A stretch of 64,000 nucleotides of DNA from Xenoacremonium recifei (lineage: Eukaryota > Ascomycota > Sordariomycetes > Hypocreales > Nectriaceae): the NCBI GenBank assembly GCA_012184525.1, contig WOFQ01000004.1, forward strand, positions 62,001-126,000, written 5' to 3'. This document shows positions 41,647 to 52,170 of this stretch, in pieces; within the stretch, counting starts at the first letter, position 1, and every line of letters begins with the position of its first letter. Under the pieces are notes generated by a model. The model was not told the DNA's origin and did not search any database. It saw only the letters and a list, made by a program, of their open reading frames with translations. The position numbers were made by a program, and so were the translations under genes.

Positions 41647-43683
41647 ATGTCGCGATCTGTTCTTGCTTTGGCTGCCAACCTGGCGCTGGCGGCCGCCTCT
41701 CTTACCTCGTCGTCCTTGAAGAGCTACGCCAACTCCCTGGCTCTGACAAACAACTTCAACCCCATCGAACCAGCCTACTGGACGGGTCTGCCACACCATC
41801 GACGAACTCCCTTTGCTGTTTCGCCCGATGGAAAGACTGCCTGGCTTGCATATCTCGACGGAAGCGGCACGGGTGTTCATGTCCAGGGTGTCAACCCTAC
41901 GACTTTTAAAGCAGTGGGCGATCCCATTACTGTGGCTGTTGGCAAGGAAGCGGGAGGTCTTGTTGCCCATAATGATGGCTTCGCCCTGCTCACCAACGAG
42001 ATCACCAGCGATAGTGACCTGGCCATTGCCTCACTCTACCGATACACCGACGGAACTCAGACCTTCCGGACCCTTCTCGGTGGTAATGGGATCGACGATT
42101 CCGTAGGCCACCTTGCCTCGCCAGACATCAACGGCGACCTCGTCTACAGCGAAAAGGCCGGCTACTACGCTGCCTACATCGTCGTGACAGCCTACGACGG
42201 CGACGCTTCAGGTCACTACGGCGACGCCATCCGCTACGTCACGCCCGCCGGTGACCTTGAGACCATCTCTGGCGCTTCCTCGTCCTGGGGCTGCTCGCAC
42301 AACACCGGCATCGCCTTCGAGGAGGCCGACGCACCGCCCTTCGCCTCTCTCTGCGCCGAAGACCAGGGCGAGATTTGGCTCAACACGCAGACCCAGGGCA
42401 TGTCCAACAACGGTGTCAAGGTATCCAACGAGCACACCATCAACGGCGCCAGCAACGAGCCCATGGGCGGCATGAGCGGCTCGTACAGCGCGCTGGCTCG
42501 CTTCACGGACTCGGATGCGTATATTTTCTCGTGGGTGTCTCGAGGCGCCATTGATCTATATGAGAATACCTGGCTGGGCGATGGATACACCAGTTGTCAT
42601 AACCGTACTAACCCTCGCAACGTCGCTATTGCGCTCTTCTCGGACAAGAACACGCTGGTGGGCGACCAGGCGACGTCTGTAGTTGGCGCCACGGACGGCG
42701 ATAGCCAGGTCAACTGGATCACACAGGGCTCCAACGACTGCTCCAACGCGCACGCCGCAGTCTTCGACAGCACTCAGGCGCTGATTACCTGGGAAGAGAT
42801 CTCGAACCCGGAGTGCCTCTTCGACGCCATGGGCTGCCAGGGCGCTTTTGCCGGCACGTCGTTCCAGATGGTCAACAGTGCGGGCGACAAGGTTGGCGAT
42901 GTGGTCAAGTCGGAGGATGTGTATGTGGCGGGTGATATGGTGACCATGGCTGACGGATGCATCTGCTGGCCCTATGTCGACATGACCTGGGACCTCACGG
43001 GTCCTATCGAGGGCTCCAACGTGACGAGCATCTCGTTTGCGTGCATGAGCAGCGGGAGCTCTGCTAGCAGCGGAACAACTTCGTCATCTACTGCTGCTGC
43101 GGCAGCCACCAAGTCTCAGGCCGTGACGTCCAAGACCACAAGTGCTGCCGCTGTCAAGGCCACTACTTCTGCAGCTGATATCCAGTCATCCGTTGCGGCG
43201 GTTGTTGAGACGGTTGAGGCCTCGTCCGTCCCTAGTGACGCCCCCCAGCCGTCTCTCATTGCGATATCTTCAGTCTCCATTGCATCCAACATTGTTTCCG
43301 CCGGCGTGACGAGCGATGTCTCCGCCATTGTTTCCACCAGTGCAGCAGCTTCGACAAGTGTCGCGGGTATTGAGACCTCCGCCGCCGCTGTCACTTCCGA
43401 TGCCGTCCCCGCAGCCACCTCCGCCGCTGTCCATAGCTTCTCCGTCACTCCCTTCATCTCTTCGGCTACCCCGGTCGAGACCTCCGCAGCCGCCGGCGTC
43501 CAAGCCTCCTCCTCCGCTCCCGTCTCCGCTCAGCTGCCGGCTGCCTCGACGGGCTTCCAGACCCGCACCCGCAAGCACACCCGCCGTCCGCGACCCACGG
43601 GCCGACCTCACGGCTCTGGTGACAAGAAGCCGTGCCCGGCCAAGTTTACCGAGACGGCGACGGTGTACGTGACGGCTCACTAG
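41647..43683 (+). CDS. Large secreted beta-rich protein with Ser/Ala/Thr-rich tail
   Basis: A single exon of 678 residues. A signal peptide covers about 1-17 (MSRSVLALAANLALAAA). Residues 40-470 form a beta-rich, propeller-like body: AVSPDGKTAWLAYLDGSGT, GLVAHNDGFALLT, and similar strands about 50-60 residues apart, with Cys pairs (CSHNTG, CHNRTNP, GCQGAF, GCICWPY). Residues 470-630 are Ser/Ala/Thr/Val-rich and probably O-glycosylated. The end is basic (RTRKHTRRPRPTGRPHG) with one Cys and no GPI signal. I recognise no named family. A secreted or wall-attached protein is likely; enzymatic or lectin function is open. Confidence 0.85.
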   Translation: MSRSVLALAANLALAAASLTSSSLKSYANSLALTNNFNPIEPAYWTGLPHHRRTPFAVSPDGKTAWLAYLDGSGTGVHVQGVNPTTFKAVGDPITVAVGKEAGGLVAHNDGFALLTNEITSDSDLAIASLYRYTDGTQTFRTLLGGNGIDDSVGHLASPDINGDLVYSEKAGYYAAYIVVTAYDGDASGHYGDAIRYVTPAGDLETISGASSSWGCSHNTGIAFEEADAPPFASLCAEDQGEIWLNTQTQGMSNNGVKVSNEHTINGASNEPMGGMSGSYSALARFTDSDAYIFSWVSRGAIDLYENTWLGDGYTSCHNRTNPRNVAIALFSDKNTLVGDQATSVVGATDGDSQVNWITQGSNDCSNAHAAVFDSTQALITWEEISNPECLFDAMGCQGAFAGTSFQMVNSAGDKVGDVVKSEDVYVAGDMVTMADGCICWPYVDMTWDLTGPIEGSNVTSISFACMSSGSSASSGTTSSSTAAAAATKSQAVTSKTTSAAAVKATTSAADIQSSVAAVVETVEASSVPSDAPQPSLIAISSVSIASNIVSAGVTSDVSAIVSTSAAASTSVAGIETSAAAVTSDAVPAATSAAVHSFSVTPFISSATPVETSAAAGVQASSSAPVSAQLPAASTGFQTRTRKHTRRPRPTGRPHGSGDKKPCPAKFTETATVYVTAH

Positions 43684-45197
43684 AGAGAAAGCTCTCCTAT
43701 GTCCCTGCGGAAAGGGACCGAGGTTGTCGAGCACGTGTCGAGGTTACTCTTCTTCTAGACTATATTCTTGTAAATAATCACTTTTTGTAGCAGGCCTTGT
43801 GGCTGGCGTCTGAATGAGAAATAGGAGCTCTTGGAAACCTTCATCCAGGGAGACTTGGCTTTCACTGCAAAGAACCCCGGGACTGACTCGTGAACTCCGA
43901 GGTCATAATCCTGTAATATCTGACCCAATCCTTCCTTCCGCTAACAACCCTCTCTTGTCTCCGTGATTCGGAGCAAACCGCCGTCAGAGTTCTTCAGAAT
44001 TCCGGTACAGGCCCGCTCAACGTCCTTGTGGAAGTGGAGCAGGAGTCCTTGAATCACGCCACTCCCAGAAACGAACTCCACCGCCTCTCAAACTGCCGAT
44101 TTCACCATAACCCCCTCACGAACTGTTACGCCTGTCGATGTTCATGCATAAGGGCTTTCCGCAAGGGTCAGTATCATATCCCGGAAGCTCTATAGCCTAT
44201 TCACAGTGAGACTCTTGTCGTTGAAGACTCTCCGGAGCCCGGCGGGTCCTCCTCCGGCCGACGATCGGGGCTGCTCCGGGAAAAGTGGAGAATGGCCCAG
44301 ACCGTCGCTAGACACACTGTCAGGATGCTGATGCTTGGGTGAAAGCGTTCGCAGTGGAGCCGCCTTCGTCTTCAGGACGACGATCGAACTGGAGGGCCGA
44401 GCACATTCTTCTGAGGCCGCCTACTCTGTAGGAAGAAGATTCTGGACGGGGTGACGCGCTGTTCATTCGATCTCGACGAACAAGGCACCTGGGCGGCTGT
44501 CTCAAAGCAAAGACGCGTGTGTAAACGTGTGGGCTGGCTCAGAGAAGTCGGAGTTTCTGTTTAAGCAAGCTTTAAGCCTCAATAGAACGTCACCACAACT
44601 GACTGTGAGTCCTGCTGACAATTCCTCAGGTTGGCAGTGGGCTGGAAGGGGCTCTGGCGTCGCATCTCCGGCGACAAGCCCGATCCGATCCTACTGGTTC
44701 CTTTTCAGCCTGACGGTTTGGACTATTGACGGACGTGGCAGACCTCTTACATGTGACGACAGCCAACCAGAAACCCCTTCACGATATCGTAGCCGACAAG
44801 ACACAGGGCAGCACGCGGGTTTCTCCGCAAGTTCGTCGAGGATGTCTCACAAATTATGGAGGGCCGTGAAGCCCAAGCCTGCTTTCGGCCAAGATTCCAT
44901 CACAACTCACAATTCCCGAAGCCTAAACACGCCTCCCGAGGCCCAACTGGCAGCCGGACCTTGGTGATAACGTCTTAGCGCTTCTGACGCTGCGAACGCC
45001 GACTTCGCCTCCCCGGTTCTAGAGCAAACTCTCGTTGCCCCGTCCCCACAGAACCTTCTGACCCCCAAGTTGGCAGCATTGCCCGAATAAATAGAAGCCC
45101 AAAGCGCCCGACTCCTGAGCCTAATGGTGGTGCGTCATAACTTCCTTTCTGCACTTTCTTGGCTGGCTGGGAACCGGAGCGAGCAGTTGAATTCAAG
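43684..45197. other. Intergenic, DUF1275 promoter
   Basis: A 1.5-kb spacer. It holds the 3' region of the secreted protein and the promoter of the DUF1275 gene. A 146-codon frame at 44527-44967 has no motif. Nothing else seen. Confidence 0.4.
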
Positions 45198-46102
45198 ATG
45201 ACGGTCACTCGCGGCTACGGCACTGCCGGGGCTGCCGTGTATGTTCATAGCAGCGGCGGATGCGACGAGGAACTGCCTTTGCTGCGGAAGCGAGCTCCGC
45301 GGCCGCGGTCGAGGTGGGCGGGTTGGCGGAAGGAGATGATGAAGGATGTGTCGCATTCGCGGGCCGATGTGATCTTGCTGCTCTGCTTTCTGGTGACTGG
45401 CCTCCTCGATAGTGCGTCTATTCAAGTCTGGGGAACCTTTGTGTCTATGCAAACAGGTGTGTTATTTGTTGTTCGACGGCTTCAGGAGGTCGCGTGACGA
45501 CTTACACGTCTCTAGGAAACTCCGTCTACGTCGGCCTCGGCCTGGCATCCCTTGCCACGACGCAACCTACCCCACGCCTGGTCAAGTCCAGCATCTCCAT
45601 CGCGTCCTTCTGTCTCGGGTCCTTCGTCTTCGGCCGTCTTCACGCACACTTCTCGCCTAAGCGTCGCTGGGTTCTCATCACATCGTTTGCCATGCAAGCG
45701 CTTCTCACCCTCGGCGCGGCGGCGCTTGTAACCTTGTCACCGCCGACCAACACAGACACACTCTCATGGAATGTCGTGTTGCCCATCGTAATCATTGCGT
45801 TTCAGAGCTGCGGACAGGCGGTGGCAAGCCGGGCGTTGAAGCATGATGCGCTGATTAGCGTCGTGCTGACGAGCATCTATCTCGACCTGTTTGCAGACCG
45901 AGACTTGTTCCACTGGGAGAACAAGGATCGGGATAGGAGGGCTGTGGCGCCATTCCTCTTAATAGGGGGCGCTGTAGTCGGTGGATATTGTGCACATCAT
46001 GAGGTCGGCATCGCGGGTGCATTGTGGGCAGCGGGGGTGTTGAAGCTGATGATGGTCGGGACGTGGTTGGTCTGGCCAGCCGAGGAGGATGACGAGCGAT
46101 GA
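45198..46102 (+). CDS. DUF1275 (YoaK-like) membrane protein, two exons
   Basis: Exons are 45198-45456 and 45516-46102; the 59-bp intron (GTGTGT...CTAG) joins SMQTG to NSVYVGL. The product is 281 residues. After a charged N terminus, about six membrane segments follow (DVILLLCFLVTGLLDSASIQ; SSISIASFCLGSFVFG; WVLITSFAMQALLTLGAAAL; VVLPIVIIAFQSCGQAVAS; FLLIGGAVVGGYCAHH; ALWAAGVLKLMMVGTWLVW). FVSMQTGNSVYVGLG is the DUF1275 signature. Biochemical role is unknown in fungi. The upstream in-frame Met adds 13 residues without family support. Confidence 0.9.
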
Positions 46103-47406
46103 TTTCTTTTGACTGTTATAAGAGCGATGATTATATTAGACGTGGGATACCATAGAGGTGGTCTAGAGGGAGGCTTGGGGATGGATAGACAAAGTGTGAT
46201 AGACGATACACTGGTTAAAGCAGGATAGACTTGAATCAATAGAGGATACACTTATAACCTACCAGGTGTCTTGTCATCCGCTCATCACCGTGCAATACAT
46301 TCTAGTTTTACGAGTCCTCATAATATCCAACTGCTGTCGAATCGACTTACACGCGATAGAAGTGTTGACTAAGCATCGTCGTCGCATCCCAAACAGGAAG
46401 CCCCGGCGAAGGGAATCGCTTGACGAACTCGGCATGTACAAGAGTGGAGCGTCCGTCCGTCGGGCTGGTCGCCGAGCCGAAAGCCCCACCTTGATCGGGT
46501 CCGCTCCGAGCCCGGATAAACCGGCCGAGACAAGGTCGAACAGGCCGGAAGCTGTGTAAGGGAAAAAGAAGAGAAAATTCTGCTCTGGGCGATGCGGAAT
46601 TACATAAACGGCTTCCGGCTCGGGGGCTCTCGCTAGCACGGCACAGCGGCTGATCCCTGCAGTCAATCACGGCGCGACACTAAAAATCCCGGTAGATGAG
46701 TCTCCAACGGGATAAGAACTACATGATATCTGGCGCTCTATAGGGCAGAGATAGCACGGCAGCACGCCAAATCCACACTGCACATGAGCCCATCGCCCAT
46801 CAAGCCATCCAGTCCCTGTCACCGACTCCAGCACTATTGCCGAAGCCCACCCCGACCCACGCTGAGGAGTGTCGCGTGGCTCGCAAAAGAGAGCAGCATG
46901 TTTGAAGATCTGCAGAGGTGACGGGATGTGCTTGGCCGGGGCAGCACAAGAGCCGACTTACCCAGGGTTTCTGCGGGTACAGCGTATTCGACCATGGCCG
47001 ATGGGCCCATGCTCGCATTGCCGTATATATGGAAAATCAATTAGGGCAGACAAACGGCCCTGATCATACCGTCAGGATACCCCAAAGTGATCTGATCGAC
47101 AGTGGGCTTTAGTGGGTTTCTTCAGGGGACTCATCAGTGGAGCCGCCGCGCCTACCACTCAAAAAGCCTGCGGTGCCCTCCCCGCATTTTTCGAGTCTCT
47201 CGAGCACGAGACAAGAAAATCGACGAGAGTCTCAACTTCCAGCATCAACACTCACCCAATTCCGGCCAGAGTCAGCCCTCTGACACCCGCCACACTGCGT
47301 CCGGGGAGACATTGCCCTCTGCTGTACCCTGTTGCTGCTGCGGCGGCCCTCCAAGACCGCCGTGGGCTGTCCTGCTGCCGGGGCCGTCCCCGATATTGCA
47401 CGCAAT
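46103..47406. promoter_or_regulatory. Intergenic, MFS transporter promoter
   Basis: A 1.3-kb spacer before the transporter start. GTATATATGG at 47023-47032 is the best TATA candidate, about 380 bp before the ATG, so a long leader or another start site is possible. No supported gene. Confidence 0.4.
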
Positions 47407-49034
47407 ATGGCGTCCTCCACCACCGACCAGGAGAAGTACCCGGCCACGATGATGGCCTGCACGCTCGAGGATATCGACTCGGCCATCATCCCCGACATCA
47501 AGGAGGACCACCCTGTGTTCTACGACCTGCCGCTGAGCCCGCTGGAGAAGGGCCTGCTGTGGAAGCAGGACATGCGCATCCTGCCGCTCAGCGCCGCCAT
47601 CTACTTCCTCTGCTTCCTGGACCGCACCAACATCGGCAACGCCAAGATCCTCAACTCGACGACCAACGACGACATGCAGACCCAGACGGGCATGACGGAC
47701 CGCCAGTTCATGCTCAGCCTCATGGTCTTCCTCGCCGCCTACGCCGTCTTCGAGGTGCCCAGCAACATCCTGCTCAAGAAGCTGCGGCCTAGTCGCTGGC
47801 TGGCCTTTCTCATGTTCTGCTGGGGCGCTATGACTATTGTGACGGCGGGTACGAACAGCTTTGCGAGCGTGACTGTGGTGCGTTTCCTGCTGGGTACCTT
47901 CGAGGCGGGACTGTTCCCCGGGTTGGTGTATTACCTGACGTTCTGGTATAAGCACGATGAACGCAGTGTAAGGGTTGCATTCATTCTCGCATCAGCAACA
48001 CTATCTGGCGCTGTAAGTGAACCTTCTCCCTAATCCTCCGAGCCACGGGGCGAGCGCGTGCGTATGTAAGTTCTAATCCTCCCTCTCAGTTCGGCGGCGC
48101 AATCGCCTACGGCATCGGCCACATCAACGGCGTGCGCGGGCTGGCAGGCTGGCGGTGGCTCTTCATTCTCGAGGGCGTGCCGTCCTGTCTTTCGGCCGTC
48201 CTCGTGCTGCTCTTCCTGCCCGACTATCCAGAGCGCGCCAGGTGGCTTAACGAGGTCGAGAAGGACCTGGCCATCCAGCGCCTCTACTACGAGGGTAGTA
48301 AGGCCTCGCAGCCGACTATGAGTTGGCAGGAGGCCAAGGAGACGCTCACGGACTGGCGCTTGTATGCACACTATGCTATCTACTTTGCAGCCGGGCCGGC
48401 GGCCGCTAGTCTGAGCCTGTTTGCACCGAGTATCACCCAGGGCCTGGGATACATGGATCTCAAGGCACAGCTGATGACGGTGCCGCCTTGGGCTGTTGCA
48501 TACGGTACGCGCATCTCATTTCTCCGGGAAGTTTACATCTAGTGCTGACATCTCATCGCAGTCTGCCAAGTCATCGTCGCCTGGTTTGCCGACCACTTCA
48601 ACGCGCGTGGCGTCTGTACCGCAGCGTCGGCGCTCGTCGGCGCCGTGGGCTTCATCATCTCGGCCTCACTCCCACCCGACGCCTACGCGTCGCGCTACGG
48701 CGGACTGATCATGGCGACGGCCGGCTCGTTCGCCTGCATCCCGCCCATGATCGGCTGGCTGACCACCAATGTCTTCACAACGGCGTCGACGGGACTCGCC
48801 ATCGCCATCAATGTCAGCATCGGTGGCGGTCTGGGTCAGATCCCGGGCGTGTGGATCTACCACTCCGACGAACGACAGGAGGGCTATCCGACGGGCCACT
48901 GGACTAATGCCGGGCTGTTGCTGTTTGTCTCGGCCGTTGCGATAGGGCTGAGGGTGTTTTACGGCTGGAAGAACCGCCAGCTGCGCGCGTATGCGGAGAG
49001 CGAGGGAGTGCCGTACCGGTACTTCAAGTTATGA
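47407..49034 (+). CDS. MFS transporter, Dal5/allantoate-permease (ACS) family, three exons
   Basis: This is a plasma-membrane proton symporter for an organic anion such as allantoate, a vitamin or a dipeptide. Exons are 47407-48012, 48090-48504 and 48562-49034; introns are 77 and 57 bp. The product is 497 residues with twelve likely membrane segments. Family motifs: FLCFLDRTNIGNAKI in segment 1, FEVPSNILLKKLRPSRWL, FLLGTFEAGLFPGLVYYLTFWY, and WRWLFILEGVPS in segment 6. Splice joins restore SGA-FGGAIAYGIG and WAVAY-VCQVIVAWFADH. I start at MASSTTDQ; the frame stays open 25 codons upstream, but that part has an untypical composition. Substrate is not decided by sequence. Confidence 0.92.
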
Positions 49035-50860
49035 GACATGTATTGTGATGTCATTTGGACTGTTTATTTACGGAAGCAAGCGAAGGTCGTTAGGGGGGAA
49101 TATCATCATCATTTGGGACGGTAACTGTAGATTGGCTTGAATACGTACTCTGTAGAGGCGAAACCGTTTTGTCATGGCTTTTCTGTGTTGTGTTGTGTTA
49201 TGTTAATTGGCCAATTCTATGACCGCCTCATGGAAGATTCCGTCAAGCCAGCGCGTCTGCTTTTACGCCACCGAGTTTCAGGTTCATCAAGTCTAGGATA
49301 TGAGGATGCAATAGACCCCTAATGGCACCCAGGCATCAGCGATCGTATGCCAATGAGCAAGATATCAAAGTACCGTTCAACTGACTCATAGTTCTAAGGT
49401 ATCTACGGATACGAGAAGTCTTCAGCCACAATTGCGTTATCTTTGGGCAGGCAGAAGAGTGGCCAATCGTAGGCAGAAGTATACGTATCTCGAAGACTGC
49501 GTTTCAAACTCTCCCGCACGTCTCTCGGCAAAGCAATCGACCGTTTTGCCGGCGGCAAGAAAACGGTGGTTTAAGGGATCCGACGAGAATAAATCACGGC
49601 ATGTGCCGAAACCATGTTTCTAGTGAACCAGACGTTGGGTGTTTCACCTGAGGTGAGATGCGGCACGTGTTGAGTGACTGAGAGAAAGACAGCCGCGTCA
49701 TGACATCACGAGCTCATTTCCAGCATTTGCCATAGCCGCGTCATTGTTTCTTTAACAAAGCAAGCCAGTGCGGGTCGGCAGAATTGTTGAATTTACTTTA
49801 TGTTTATACGAAAGTGTGTGTGGTATTATCGAATATCGCGATTGACCACCTGCGCATTCAACGGCGTCACCTAACGCCGACTCTTGAGAGTTTGGGCGGC
49901 GTCGGCGGCTGTTTCGCAATCCGCCCGGTACGAATATACAAGTTCGCGTGGGTGAGGTGGCTTGAGGCTCTGTGGGGATTTGGGGAAGCCTGTGAGGCAT
50001 CCTGTTGGGCAATCGCCGAATGGATGAGCAAGGGCTCAGAGAAGCGATAGGGCTGGTGGAGGTGGATGCATCATGGATCGCAGTACCTACGAAGTGCTCC
50101 ATCCGATACACAGGATCGCATCTACAAGAGTGCTTCGAGAACACTGGCACTGAATTCCAGCGCTGCACGCGCGGAAAGTCAATTCCCACCAACGAACGGG
50201 ATGCTGGCCCTGACTGCGACGTGAGTTCGAGGCATCGGCCGCGCGGGAATGCTAGTGTCCTGCAGCAAGGGTCCAAAGCCTCGAAGCCCAGAGTCCAGAC
50301 CCGGAGAGGGCGAAAAGCCTCCTGCCGCGAATGTACAGGAATAAAATTCTGGTCCAAAACGAGAGATAGAACCGGCGACTTCGTATCGGGGAGATGTCGC
50401 TGTGGCTTGTGGCTTGCACGGAAAGGCAATTGGCGAATGCGGCCGTACGTATTGAGGAGTGAGGAAGCCGGATGAGGAGCGATTAGGGGGGCGAGGGAAA
50501 CACCACGCCGGCGCCCTGACACGAGGCTCGCCATAACATCAGTGGCATCATCGCCTCCGTCACTCTCAGCGTAATCATCACCATCATCATCAATGGGAGC
50601 AGCTCGATCAGCGCAGAGACACAGGCAGAGAGGCAAAGGCACAGAGGTGCAATTGCATTTCAGAACGGCTGTCAGTGAACGTGCCAAGACCCATCGCCGG
50701 TCGCTGGCGTCCTCCTCCTGCAGGCGCTGATTGGCCAGACGCAGAGCGGAATGAGCTACAGCCCCCACCGGGTGGGCTCTGGGCACCGCTTATGACGTCG
50801 TCAGCAGCGTCATAACGGGGATCCCTTTTGGGGCGCTCCGTCGAGTCGAGTCGAGCATGG

Positions 50861-50881
50861 CAGCAGCAGCAGCAGCAGCAG
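50861..50881 (+). repeat. CAG trinucleotide repeat
   Basis: Seven perfect CAG units, next to a short TCGAG run (50840-50855). Not inside a supported gene. Confidence 0.9.
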
Positions 50882-51110
50882 GGCAAATTGCCCCAGCGTA
50901 AAGAATTGTAGACAACAAGCAGAGACTGAGACTTGGCTCGGGCGTCGTCGCATGGCTGGCAGCCCGCCTGGGGCGCCGCCGTCGTGGTCGTAACGGTACC
51001 AAACATACCTAGAGTAGAGACGCTCATAAATCAAGGCGGGACGTCCAGAAAAGGGCCCATGATGCCACCACCCACCCCCCATCCGCCGCTTGCAGGTTGT
51101 CCCTCCTTGC

Positions 51111-51132
51111 TCTTGTCTTGTCTTGTCTTGTC
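51111..51132 (+). repeat. TCTTG pentanucleotide repeat
   Basis: About four copies of TCTTG in the upstream region of the kinase gene. Confidence 0.85.
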
Positions 51133-52170
51133 TCCCCGGGATCGTCATCAACGGCGAGGCACTGGTCATAATATTGGATTGGATATTGGCACGCACGGAG
51201 TACGGAACCTGTCACGCAACAAGCGCCGCCGTCTGTATCCATCTGGTCTGCCAGGTCTGACTTCATTCATTTCTTGTCCGGGCCACCCTGCCAACCAACG
51301 ACCCTACCCTGCCTTGCCCTGCCTTGCTTCATCATCCAAGATTTCGTTCCTTCTCTCTCTTCACTCCTCTCACTGCTCAGGGATCCTTTTCTTTTTCTTT
51401 TTTGCAGGTCTTCCCCTTTCAAGAACCTCCTCTACCACAAACCCCCTGCCGGTTATCCTGTGCTTGTGACGATTTCTAGCACGCCCACGCGCAGCTGATT
51501 GATAATCAGGGCACTCGACGCAAATTTACAGGTACCCCAGCCCGCTATTGACCCCCTGGAGCCAACCAGAGCCTGTTCCAGCAGCACCACCTGCCCGCCT
51601 GTAAGTAGTTCAGCCCGGGCGCTGATCCAGCCCAGCCCAGCCCAGCTTCCATTCTTCCTCGTCTTCCGCCCGCCGCCTGCATCCGCTCTTATTCTTCCTC
51701 CCATCCTCCCCTCCCCTCTACCAACCCTTTCCTGATCCTCCTCACCTCGCTCTCTCGCCGTCTCCCTCCCGCAGCCTCGCCTCATTTCGCCTTTCTCATC
51801 CTCCATCCTCTCTCCCGTCTTCGTGCGACTGCTCACGCCCGCAGCGAGACTCGTTAAACCCCGCATCCGTCTGCTTCCCTGTCGCCTCGCCCCGAGCCTG
51901 ACGACATCGCTTTCCACCCCCCGTGCAACCATTACGACATAGACAGCGCGACAAGACCGGAAGAGAGATACACAAGACAGACAGAGCCGGAGAAGGATCG
52001 GAGAACTTGCTGTCCTCCGTTACGCCTTCTGCCGCAGAGCGACGCTGCCCAGCTGGACCTGGCTACCAAGAGAAACTGCCCATTATCCCACGTTGAAGCA
52101 GAGGCAGAAGCAGCCACCAGCACCCCATCCCCGAACCAGTCGCGGGCCTGCGACAGATCCTTGCCTCGCC

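Larger units (their letters stand above)
49035..52170. other. 3.1-kb spacer with long CT-rich leader of the kinase gene
   Basis: The right part (51280-52160) is strongly pyrimidine-rich and C-rich on the plus strand, typical of the long leader of a regulated fungal kinase gene; 5' untranslated introns are possible. A CAG repeat lies at 50861-50881 and a TCTTG repeat at 51111-51132. A 344-codon minus-strand frame at 49752-50786 has no motif and low-complexity composition and is not supported. Confidence 0.45.

Noticed and set aside
47272..47955. 227-codon antisense frame across the MFS transporter exon 1
   Set aside because: A mirror of strong codon bias in the real gene; His/Arg/Glu-rich translation with no domain.
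49752..50786. 344-codon minus-strand frame
   Set aside because: No domain, skewed Arg/Ser/Pro composition, and it ignores any splice structure; it lies in the upstream region of the kinase gene.
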